Source: Schaalia odontolytica (GTDB lineage Bacteria > Actinomycetota > Actinomycetes > Actinomycetales > Actinomycetaceae). From it: a stretch of 64,000 bases of DNA. The notes beneath the pieces were generated by a model that had not been told where the DNA came from, did no database searches, and saw only the letters and a list, made by a program, of their open reading frames with translations. The translations under genes were made by a program, and so were the position numbers. The stretch lies in contig NZ_CP046315.1 of assembly GCF_009730335.1 (NCBI RefSeq), positions 2,356,001 through 2,420,000 of the forward strand, in the 5' to 3' direction. Below, in pieces: positions 57,448 through 64,000 of the stretch; positions within the stretch are counted from its first letter, which is position 1, and each line of letters begins with the position of its first letter.

Positions 57448-58308
57448 TTATGCGGCTTCCTGTAGGGCCTGATCCCGGTATTCTGCCGGGGTCAGGCCCT
57501 TGAGCTTTACTTGGCGTCTTGTTGTGTTCCAGTGCGTGATGTAGGCGTCGAGGTCGGCTTTGAAGCTCTCGAAGGTCTGCCAGTCCTGGCCGCGGAAGAA
57601 TTCGTCCTTGAGGTGTCCGAAGACCTGCTCGGTGGCGCCATTGTCGATGCAGTTGCCTTTGCGTGACATGCTCTGGATGAAACCGTTATCGGCGAGCGTG
57701 CTGATGTAGGTTTCGTGCTGGTATTGCCATCCCATGTCCGAGTGCAAGATCGGTTCGGCCCCTGCTGGTTTGGCGTCCATGAGTATCTGGAGCATCTCTT
57801 GTTGCTGGGCGAGGTTGGGGCACATCGAAATGGAGTGCGCGACGATCTCTTTGCTGGCAAAGTCGTAGACCGGAGCGAGGTAGGCCTTGCCGAAGGAGAG
57901 CTTGAACTCGGTGACGTCGGTACCCAGTTTCTGCCAGGGGCCATCGGCCTTGAAGTCGCGGCCGATGATGTTGTCGAAGCTGTGTCCCACGTCCCCCTTG
58001 TAGGAGTTGTACCTGTGGTAGGCCCTCTCGCGGCGTATGCCGCAGCGCAGACCCATCTCGCGCATCATCTTCAAGACCGTCTTGTCGGCGATGCGCTCCC
58101 CTTCCTCAGCGCGCAGGCACATGGCTATCTGCCTGTGACCGCACCCGTTGGGGGTGCGTGAAAAGATCTGGGCGACCTTGGGACGTAGCTGCGCTCTGGT
58201 TGGCTGCTGGGGGTGAGTCAGCGCGTAGTAGTAGCTCGACCTGGCAAGGCCTGCCACCTCGAGGAGATCACACACCCTGTGTCCATGCCCTGAAAGCTCG
58301 GCAACCAC
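57448..58308 (-). CDS. IS3-family transposase OrfB (DDE integrase domain)
   Basis: 286 residues counted from a GTG at 58308. It has the HTH_21-like segment and an rve integrase core with GTDVTEFKLSFGKAYLAPVYD (first Asp), HSDMGWQY (second Asp) and FFGHLKDE-type VFGHLKDEFF (Glu), the DDE triad. In IS3 elements OrfB is normally made as an OrfAB fusion by -1 frameshifting. The -1 frame runs open from the A7 site into this gene, so the lone GTG may not be used. Confidence 0.92.
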   Translation of the reverse strand: MVAELSGHGHRVCDLLEVAGLARSSYYYALTHPQQPTRAQLRPKVAQIFSRTPNGCGHRQIAMCLRAEEGERIADKTVLKMMREMGLRCGIRRERAYHRYNSYKGDVGHSFDNIIGRDFKADGPWQKLGTDVTEFKLSFGKAYLAPVYDFASKEIVAHSISMCPNLAQQQEMLQILMDAKPAGAEPILHSDMGWQYQHETYISTLADNGFIQSMSRKGNCIDNGATEQVFGHLKDEFFRGQDWQTFESFKADLDAYITHWNTTRRQVKLKGLTPAEYRDQALQEAA

Positions 58309-58820
58309 TAGGGCTTTGTCCCGGTTTGGGAGCGCCTCTGCGCCTTCAGGGCAATCGATTTTTTTAGGTACGCCACCTGCGCCTCAAGCTTACGCACGCG
58401 CTCTTGGAGTTCCTCCTCACGCGTTGGTGGCACCGCCCGCACCGACCCCTTCGGCCTGCCCTTGGGCTTAGGCTTAAGGGCCTGCGCGCCGCCCTCGCGG
58501 TACAGCCTGCACCACTGCTTCAACGGTGTCGCGCTCGCAATACCGAAGCGCACCATCGCCTCAGGCTTACTCATCCCGCCGTCTACCACGGCCCTCGCTG
58601 CGGCGACCTTGGTCTCATAGTCGTATCTGGCGTACTTCACTCCCATGGCCAAAAGTCCGCTCCTCCCAATTGCGCGGTATGTCTTCTGCCACTCTCTCAC
58701 AGTCTCGGCACACACACCAAGCCTCCCGGCGGTCAAAGCATAGCCACAACCCCTCTCAAACATCGACACCGCCTGCTCCCGAAGCAAACGATCATGCCTC
58801 AACCGCAGATCCACAGACAT
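58308..58820 (-). CDS. IS3-family transposase OrfA (helix-turn-helix)
   Basis: 170 residues. Two helix-turn-helix segments (AGRLGVCAETVREWQK and AMVRFGIASATPLKQW) for terminal-repeat binding, then a C-terminal leucine-zipper-like coil (EELQERVRKLEAQVAYLKKS). Within it the minus-strand A7 run (58359-58365, codons CTA AAA AAA T) is a likely -1 slippery site that yields OrfAB. The ATG is 59 bp inside the right inverted repeat. Confidence 0.9.
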   Translation of the reverse strand: MSVDLRLRHDRLLREQAVSMFERGCGYALTAGRLGVCAETVREWQKTYRAIGRSGLLAMGVKYARYDYETKVAAARAVVDGGMSKPEAMVRFGIASATPLKQWCRLYREGGAQALKPKPKGRPKGSVRAVPPTREEELQERVRKLEAQVAYLKKSIALKAQRRSQTGTKP

Positions 58821-58883
58821 GAAAAGCCTCCCATTCCCCGGACTTCAATTTCGATGTCCAAGAAACGGGAGGCAGTTCATTCA

Positions 58884-58901
58884 GACGATGCCGGGGCTCC
58901 G
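58884..58901 (-). terminator. gpmA-proximal arm of the interrupted terminator
   Basis: On the minus strand this arm starts six bases after the gpmA stop (CGGAGCCCCGGCATCGTC). Its partner arm is now 1.5 kb away, beyond the IS. Confidence 0.8.
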
Positions 58902-58907
58902 CTCAGC

Positions 58908-59645
58908 TCACTTGCCCTGGTTGGCGACCGCGGCGATCTTCGCCTCAGCCTCGGGATCCAGGTAGGTGCCGCCCTTCTTGATGGGCTTGAGGGTTTCCTC
59001 GTCAAGCTCGTACACCAGCGGAATACCGGTGGGGATGTTGACGCCGGCGATGTCCTCGTCGGAGATCTCATCCAGGTGCTTGACGATGGCGCGCAAGGAG
59101 TTGCCGTGCGCGGCGATCATGACGGTCTTGCCGGTCTTGATCGCGGGAACGATGGTCTCATCCCAGTAGGGCAGCAGACGCGCGATGACATCCTTGAGGC
59201 ACTCGCTCATGGGGACGGGCTCGCCAGCGTAGCGCGGGTCGGTGTCCTGCGAGTACTCCGAGCCGGCCTCGATGGCAGGCGGAGCCACGTCGAAGGAACG
59301 GCGCCACAGCATGAACTGGTCCTCGCCGTACTCGTCGCGGATTTCCTTCTTGTTCTTGCCCTGGAGCGCACCGTAGTGACGCTCGTTGAGGCGCCAGTTG
59401 CGCTCAACGGGGATCCAGTGGCGATCGGCAGCGTCGAGGGCGAGGTTCGCGGTCATGATGGCGCGACGCAGCATCGACGTGAACAGGAGGTCGGGCTTCA
59501 CGCCCGCTTCCTTGAGGAGCTCGCCACCGTGGGTAGCCTCCGCGCGGCCCTTGTCCGACAGCGGAACATCCACCCAACCGGTGAAGAGGTTCTTTGCATT
59601 CCATTCGCTCTCGCCGTGGCGGAGCAGCACCAGTTTGTAGCTCAT
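58908..59645 (-). CDS. gpmA: 2,3-bisphosphoglycerate-dependent phosphoglycerate mutase
   Basis: 245 residues. Interconverts 3- and 2-phosphoglycerate. The catalytic RHGESEWN is at residues 9-16, with [18 protein letters not shown] and AAHGNSLRA near 183 carrying the second His. Full length. The ATG at 59645 has GGAG just upstream. Its own terminator has been split by the IS3 element, so transcription may continue into the transposase genes on the same strand. Confidence 0.96.
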   Translation of the reverse strand: MSYKLVLLRHGESEWNAKNLFTGWVDVPLSDKGRAEATHGGELLKEAGVKPDLLFTSMLRRAIMTANLALDAADRHWIPVERNWRLNERHYGALQGKNKKEIRDEYGEDQFMLWRRSFDVAPPAIEAGSEYSQDTDPRYAGEPVPMSECLKDVIARLLPYWDETIVPAIKTGKTVMIAAHGNSLRAIVKHLDEISDEDIAGVNIPTGIPLVYELDEETLKPIKKGGTYLDPEAEAKIAAVANQGK

Positions 59646-59822
59646 GTCTCCATTGTCCCACAGGTTCCAACCCTCCTCATACATCCCGTGGGGTTGATCA
59701 CGCCACAGCTTGGACGCCGGACCGCAAGGGGGACGAGGCCTCGCCCCCGACACCGCGGAACGAGGCCCCTTATCTTGTGCGGACAAAGACCCCGGCCATA
59801 CCCTGATTACCCCCTGACTGCC

Positions 59823-59858
59823 CCTCGGAATACCCCTGAGTTCTTTGAGATTCCGAGG
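59823..59858. promoter_or_regulatory. Hairpin CCTCGGAAT/ATTCCGAGG upstream of the OmpA-like gene
   Basis: Nine-base perfect arms, 18-nt loop, followed by TTTT on the plus strand. It lies between gpmA and the lipoprotein gene, about 60 bp before its start; may be a terminator or operator. Confidence 0.45.
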
Positions 59859-59903
59859 TTTTACATGATTACCGGAACAGTGTGTGCCCCTCGTATTTTC
59901 CCG

Positions 59904-59909
59904 TACGGT
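59904..59909 (+). promoter_or_regulatory. -10 element (TACGGT) seven bases before the ATG at 59917
   Basis: TACGGT-N7-ATG with no ribosome site; near-leaderless start. Confidence 0.4.
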
Positions 59910-59916
59910 TAGGTTC

Positions 59917-61128
59917 ATGATCATCACACGACGCACCCTGACAGCCTCCGTTCTCGTCGCTGCGACCACGCTCGCCCTGGGCGCCTGCGGCTCCTCGAAG
60001 CCCCAGACTCCCGCGGCTGCGCCCACCGCCGAGGCCACCACGGCTGCACCCACCCAGTCCGCAACTCCCGCCTCGGTTCCGACGGTCCCGGGTTACCGCC
60101 CCGGCGAGATCCCCCCGATCCCGCTCTTCTCGGTTCCCGCGATCGACGTGTTCGCCTCGAACGCAGACAAGGCCGTCGTCCAGGCGGCCTCCTCGTCCCT
60201 TGCCTCCGTTCCGGGCGTGACGGTCTCCCCCGCCAAGTGCGACGGCACGTCCCTGGTGTCCGGCTCGACGGTCCTGGGCGGCGACGGCTCCGCCGTTTCC
60301 TCCAGCGACAAGGGCACGGTCGTTAACGACGGCACCGGATCCGGCGTCATCACCGAGGGCCCCATCTCCATCATCTACGGCGGCGACGGCTCGGGCACCT
60401 ACTCCAACGCCGACACCATGGTGACCATCACCGTCGAGGCCGACGGTTCGGGCACCTACTCCACGACGACGACCAGCATCATCCTGGACGGCAATGGCGG
60501 CGGCAACTACTCCAACGCGAACTCCATGGAGTCGATCATCAACAACGGTGACGGCTCCGGCCAGTTCTCCAAGGGCACCGTCACGATCATCAACAACGGC
60601 GACGGCACGGGCAGCTACTCGGACGAGAAGCTGACGATTCAGAACAATGGCAACGGCACGGCCACCGTCAACGGCGTGACCGTCAACGACGCTCCGAAGG
60701 TCGAGAAGGTCAGCAAGCTCGGCAAGTTCCCGGCCGTCGAGTCCCTCAAGCCCGTCGAGTCCTGCGGCACGGTCATCACCCTGGAGGACGGCGTCCTCTT
60801 TGACTTCGGCAAGTCCGACATCCGCCCCGAAGCCGCCCAGACCCTGAAGAGCCTGGCGGGCGTGCTCAACAATGCGAAGGTTCCCACCGCCCACATCTAC
60901 GGCCACACCGATTCCATCTCGGACGAGGCCTTCAACCTCCAGCTCTCGCAGGAGCGCGCGGATGCCGTGTCCGCCGAGCTGAAGAAGGACGGCGTGAGCG
61001 CCATCCTGGATGCGACCGGCTACGGCGAGTCGAAGCCCGTCGCGCCCAACGAGAACGCAGATGGTTCGGACAACCCGGCCGGCCGTGCGCTCAACCGCCG
61101 CGTCGAGATCTTCATCCCCGCCTTCTAA
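59917..61128 (+). CDS. OmpA-domain lipoprotein, tandem copy 1
   Basis: 403 residues. Signal peptide with lipobox ALGAC, a Thr/Ala/Pro-rich linker (25-55), a conserved domain ([16 protein letters not shown]), then six or so about 20-residue strands of the type NNGDGSGxYS (about 125-255). The C-terminal OmpA peptidoglycan-binding domain (about 280-403) has [21 protein letters not shown] and [10 protein letters not shown]. It would be lipid-anchored with the OmpA domain holding peptidoglycan. ATG at 59917 chosen for the signal peptide and TACGGT upstream. Paralogues follow immediately. Confidence 0.85.
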   Translation: MIITRRTLTASVLVAATTLALGACGSSKPQTPAAAPTAEATTAAPTQSATPASVPTVPGYRPGEIPPIPLFSVPAIDVFASNADKAVVQAASSSLASVPGVTVSPAKCDGTSLVSGSTVLGGDGSAVSSSDKGTVVNDGTGSGVITEGPISIIYGGDGSGTYSNADTMVTITVEADGSGTYSTTTTSIILDGNGGGNYSNANSMESIINNGDGSGQFSKGTVTIINNGDGTGSYSDEKLTIQNNGNGTATVNGVTVNDAPKVEKVSKLGKFPAVESLKPVESCGTVITLEDGVLFDFGKSDIRPEAAQTLKSLAGVLNNAKVPTAHIYGHTDSISDEAFNLQLSQERADAVSAELKKDGVSAILDATGYGESKPVAPNENADGSDNPAGRALNRRVEIFIPAF

Positions 61129-61150
61129 CCCACACCCACATCAATCCAAA

Positions 61151-61190
61151 GCTGAGCGCCTGGGCGAGACTCCTCGCCCAGGCGCTCAGC
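61151..61190 (+). terminator. Terminator of OmpA-like copy 1
   Basis: Perfect 18-bp stem GCTGAGCGCCTGGGCGAG with a four-base loop, 22 bp after the stop. Duplicated at 62531-62570. Confidence 0.85.
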
Positions 61191-61287
61191 CCTACGCCAT
61201 GGCTCGCACCCCCAAGGGCGGCAAGCACAGAGAATGTAACACTTTTACACATTTACCGAACCACTATACAGGCGGACTGTTTTCCCT

Positions 61288-61293
61288 TAGGGT
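61288..61293 (+). promoter_or_regulatory. -10 element (TAGGGT) six bases before the ATG at 61300
   Basis: TAGGGT-N6-ATG; GAGGG within the six bases may alternatively act as a ribosome site. A TTTACA/TATACA pair lies upstream at 61247-61273. Confidence 0.45.
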
Positions 61294-61299
61294 GAGGGC

Positions 61300-62508
61300 A
61301 TGAACACCGCGCGCTCCACCCTGACAGTTATCACACTCGCCGCCGCGACCACCCTCGCCCTGGGTGCCTGCGCGGCTTCCAAGCCCCAGGATCCAGCGGC
61401 CTCACAAAGCGCAGCTACATCCACTCCCTCCCCGTCTACCTCAACCGACACCATTCCAACGGTGCCGGGGTACCGCCCGGGCGAGATCCCCCCGGTCCCA
61501 CTCTTCTCAGTTCCCGCTATCGACGTGTTCGCCTCCAACGCAGACAAGGCCGTCATCCAGACCGCCTCCTCATCCCTCCAGTCCGTCCCTGGCATCACGG
61601 TCTCCCCCGCCAAGTGCGACGGCAACGTCCTCATTTCGGGCAGCACGGTCTTCGGCAGCGACGGCTCAGCATCAACCTCGACAGGAAACGGGGTCATCAT
61701 CAACAACGGAGACGGCGCAGGGACCATCGTCGAGGGGGATGTCAGCATCAACTATGGCGGTGATGGCAGCGGAACCTACGTCGACAACTCCGATGCCTAC
61801 ATCTACCTCATCGTCAACTCGGATGGCACCGGTTCCTACAGATCCAGAACTCTTAGTATTTCCCTGAACGACAACGGAGGCGGCTTCTATGACAACTCTG
61901 AGACCGATGAAACGATTTACATCAAGGGTGACGGCTCGGGCAACTACAAGACACCGAGCACTTCAATCATCAACAACGGTGATGGGTCTGGCTTGTACAT
62001 CAGCGAGAATCTCAGAATTACCAACAATGGTGACGGAACGGCATTCGTGAATGGCGTGAGGATTACGGACGCCCCCAGGGTTGAGCCGCTCCCTGCGCTC
62101 GGGAAGTTCCCACCGGTGGAGTCTTTGAAGCCAGTGGAGTCCTGCGGCACCGTCATCACCCTGGAGGACAGCATCCTCTTCGATTTCGGCGAGTCCGACA
62201 TCCGACCCGACGCGGCCCACACCCTGTCCAAGCTCGCCACCGTCCTCAACGACGCCAAAGTCCCCGCCGCCCACATCTACGGACACACCGACTCCGTCTC
62301 CGACGAAGCCTTCAACCAAAAACTCTCCGAAGACCGAGCTAACGCCGTGTCCGCCGAACTGAAAAAGGACGGTGCGAGCGCCATCCTGGATGCGACCGGC
62401 TACGGCGAGTCGAAGCCCGTCGCGCCCAACGAGAACGCAGATGGTTCGGACAACCCGGCCGGCCGTGCGCTCAACCGCCGCGTCGAGATCTTCATCCCCG
62501 CCTTCTAA
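61300..62508 (+). CDS. OmpA-domain lipoprotein, tandem copy 2
   Basis: 402 residues, same architecture as copy 1: lipobox ALGAC, linker, conserved N domain, NGDGSG strands (about 125-250), OmpA domain with GHTDSVSDEAFN. The first 390 bp plus promoter are almost identical to copy 3. The last 145 bp are identical to copy 1. The strand region (for example YVDNSDAYIYLIV, YKTPSTS) differs from both, and LFDFGESDI replaces GKSDI. Confidence 0.85.
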   Translation: MNTARSTLTVITLAAATTLALGACAASKPQDPAASQSAATSTPSPSTSTDTIPTVPGYRPGEIPPVPLFSVPAIDVFASNADKAVIQTASSSLQSVPGITVSPAKCDGNVLISGSTVFGSDGSASTSTGNGVIINNGDGAGTIVEGDVSINYGGDGSGTYVDNSDAYIYLIVNSDGTGSYRSRTLSISLNDNGGGFYDNSETDETIYIKGDGSGNYKTPSTSIINNGDGSGLYISENLRITNNGDGTAFVNGVRITDAPRVEPLPALGKFPPVESLKPVESCGTVITLEDSILFDFGESDIRPDAAHTLSKLATVLNDAKVPAAHIYGHTDSVSDEAFNQKLSEDRANAVSAELKKDGASAILDATGYGESKPVAPNENADGSDNPAGRALNRRVEIFIPAF

Positions 62509-62530
62509 CCCACACCCACATCAATCCAAA

Positions 62531-62570
62531 GCTGAGCGCCTGGGCGAGACTCCTCGCCCAGGCGCTCAGC
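62531..62570 (+). terminator. Terminator of OmpA-like copy 2
   Basis: Identical to the stem at 61151-61190, 1380 bp downstream, carried along by the segmental duplication. Confidence 0.85.
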
Positions 62571-62667
62571 CCTACGCCATGGCTCGCACCCCCAAGGGCG
62601 GCAAGCACAGAGAATGTAACACTTTTACACATTTACCGAACCACTATACAGGCGGACTGTTTTCCCT

Positions 62668-62673
62668 TAGGGT
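62668..62673 (+). promoter_or_regulatory. -10 element (TAGGGT) six bases before the ATG at 62680
   Basis: Exact duplicate of the promoter at 61288. Confidence 0.45.
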
Positions 62674-62679
62674 GAGGGC

Positions 62680-63885
62680 ATGAACACCGCGCGCTCCACC
62701 CTGACAGTTATCACACTCGCCGCCGCGACCACCCTCGCCCTGGGTGCCTGCGCGGCTTCCAAGCCCCAGGATCCAGCGGCCTCACAAAGCGCAGCTACAT
62801 CCACTCCCTCCCCGTCTACCTCAACCGACACCATTCCAACGGTGCCGGGGTACCGCCCGGGCGAGATCCCCCCGGTCCCACTCTTCTCAGTTCCCGCTAT
62901 CGACGTGTTCGCCTCCAACGCAGACAAGGCCGTCATCCAGACCGCCTCCTCATCCCTCCAGTCCGTCCCTGGCATCACGGTCTCCCCCGCCAAGTGCGAC
63001 GGCAACGTCCTCATCTCAGGCAGCACGGTCTTCGGCAGCGACGGCTCAGCATCAACCTCGACAGGAAACGGGGTCATCATCAACAACGGAGACGGCGCAG
63101 GCTCGATCGTCGAAGGCCCTATCACCATCACCTACGGCGGTGACGGCAGCGGGTCCTACGTCAACTCCGACACCCATGTGTCCCTGTTTATCCTTTCGGA
63201 CGGTGGGGGAACATACTCCGCCGGGCCGGTCAGCGTCTTCATTGACAGCCGCGGCTACGGCAACTACTCCAACTCCGAGACCGACGAGAGTATCGTCAAC
63301 AACGGCGACGGCTCGGGCAACTACTCGGTCGGGAAAACATTGATCTATAACAATAGAGATGGATCGGGCAGCTATAGCGATGGAACATTGTCGATCATCA
63401 ACTATGGTGACGGGACGGCTTTGGTGAACGGCGTGACGATCACGGACGCACCCAGGGTCGAGCCGCTCCCTGCGCTCGGGAAGTTCCCGCCGGTGGAGTC
63501 TTTGAAGCCGGTGGAGTCCTGCGGCACGGTTATTACTCTTGAGGACGGTGTGCTCTTCGATTTCGGTAAGTCCGACATCCGCTCCGACGCGGCCCACACC
63601 CTGTCCAAGCTCGCCACCGTCCTCAACGACGCCAAAGTCCCCGCCGCCCACATCTACGGCCACACCGATTCCATCTCGGACGAGGCCTTCAACCTCCAGC
63701 TCTCGCAGGAGCGCGCGGATGCCGTGTCCGCCGAGCTGAAGAAGGACGGCGTGAGCGCGATCCTGGATGCGACCGGCTACGGCGAGTCGAAGCCCGTCGC
63801 ACCCAACGAGAACGCCGATGGTTCGGACAACCCGGCCGGCCGTGCGCTCAACCGCCGCGTCGAGATCTTCATCCCCGCCTTCTAG
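62680..63885 (+). CDS. OmpA-domain lipoprotein, tandem copy 3
   Basis: 401 residues. N-terminal third nearly identical to copy 2, a distinct set of glycine-rich strands (NSDTHVSLFI, YSAGPVSVFI, NYSVGKTLIYNN), then a mosaic OmpA domain: the stretch before GHTDS follows copy 2, while the stretch from [12 protein letters not shown] onward follows copy 1 at DNA level. No duplicated terminator follows it. Presumably anchored to membrane and peptidoglycan like the others. Confidence 0.85.
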   Translation: MNTARSTLTVITLAAATTLALGACAASKPQDPAASQSAATSTPSPSTSTDTIPTVPGYRPGEIPPVPLFSVPAIDVFASNADKAVIQTASSSLQSVPGITVSPAKCDGNVLISGSTVFGSDGSASTSTGNGVIINNGDGAGSIVEGPITITYGGDGSGSYVNSDTHVSLFILSDGGGTYSAGPVSVFIDSRGYGNYSNSETDESIVNNGDGSGNYSVGKTLIYNNRDGSGSYSDGTLSIINYGDGTALVNGVTITDAPRVEPLPALGKFPPVESLKPVESCGTVITLEDGVLFDFGKSDIRSDAAHTLSKLATVLNDAKVPAAHIYGHTDSISDEAFNLQLSQERADAVSAELKKDGVSAILDATGYGESKPVAPNENADGSDNPAGRALNRRVEIFIPAF

Positions 63886-63936
63886 TACTCTGATTGACGT
63901 TTGACCAACTGATCAACATACGAAAGGGAGACACCA

Positions 63937-64000
63937 TGTCCCTGAAGTCCTTCCTTCCCGCCGCTGCCGCCCTGGCCGTCGCCACCGTGGCCCTGACCGG
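63937..64000 (+). CDS. Start of an exported protein (cut by window end)
   Basis: ATG at 63937 with AAGGGAG six bases upstream. The 21 visible codons encode MSLKSFLPAAAALAVATVAL, a signal peptide; the continuing LTG suggests a lipobox may follow. The rest is outside the window, so no family can be named. Confidence 0.6.

Larger units (their letters stand above)
57407..58879 (-). mobile_element. IS3-family insertion sequence, complete, with 3-bp target duplication
   Basis: 1473 bp. Terminal inverted repeats begin TGAACTGC and continue with CCCG and CTTGGAC at matching offsets at both ends. TTC flanks each end (57404-57406 and 58880-58882) as a target duplication. It carries orfA and orfB in overlapping phases with an A7 slippage site, the standard IS3 layout. 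It appears intact and relatively recent. Confidence 0.93.

Overview
The window reads as a chromosomal segment of a high-GC Gram-positive actinobacterium. A CarD-type regulator, a ClpC ATPase, Ser/Thr kinase, PP2C and FHA signalling genes, frequent GTG starts and many apparently leaderless promoters support this. The gene content and the intergenic style suggest an Actinomyces/Schaalia-type oral or mucosal species; that is an inference, not something the sequence proves. No rRNA, tRNA, CRISPR array, prophage or replication origin was recognised. Most genes from 4.4 to 59.7 kb lie on the minus strand.

Layout. 0-3.6 kb: the 3' part of an FAD/Fe-S oxidoreductase and a small membrane protein. 4.4-13.3 kb (minus): an iron-uptake locus in the order FTR1 permease, P19-type lipoprotein, DUF2318 Fe-S membrane protein, two FtsX-like permeases, ABC ATPase, FMN-binding lipoprotein, ApbE flavin transferase, preceded by a putative DtxR/IdeR box. 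13.8-18.2 kb: a CPBP protease, a repeat-packed intergenic island, and pyruvate phosphate dikinase. 18.4-33.1 kb (minus): a seven-gene signalling/surface locus (giant Ig/FN3 protein, MoxR, DUF58, transglutaminase-like protein, kinase, PP2C, FHA) resembling the PFNA cluster described in bifidobacteria. 33.2-42 kb: clpC, dtd, ygfZ, a nitrobindin-like protein, membrane proteins and purA. 42-44.1 kb (plus): a tandem family of unrecognised paralogues with a truncated copy. 44.2-49.8 kb: rlmB-type methylase, DUF1697, a second repeat island, cysS and thrC. 49.9-57.2 kb: two paralogous membrane-anchored proteins, ispF, an MFS transporter, a membrane protein, ispD and carD. 57.4-58.9 kb: an intact IS3-family element inserted in the loop of the gpmA terminator. 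59.9-63.9 kb (plus): three tandem OmpA-domain lipoproteins with diversified centres inside near-identical DNA, then the start of another exported protein.

The most unusual signals are non-coding. Five intergenic elements share one architecture (a short word in direct orientation, then the same word inverted), but the word differs between families. A paired ~100-nt structured element shows a compensatory base change in its closing stem. A 14-mer, GACGAGGCCGGGGC, recurs with strand bias. A TANNNT-N6-start arrangement precedes at least eight genes.
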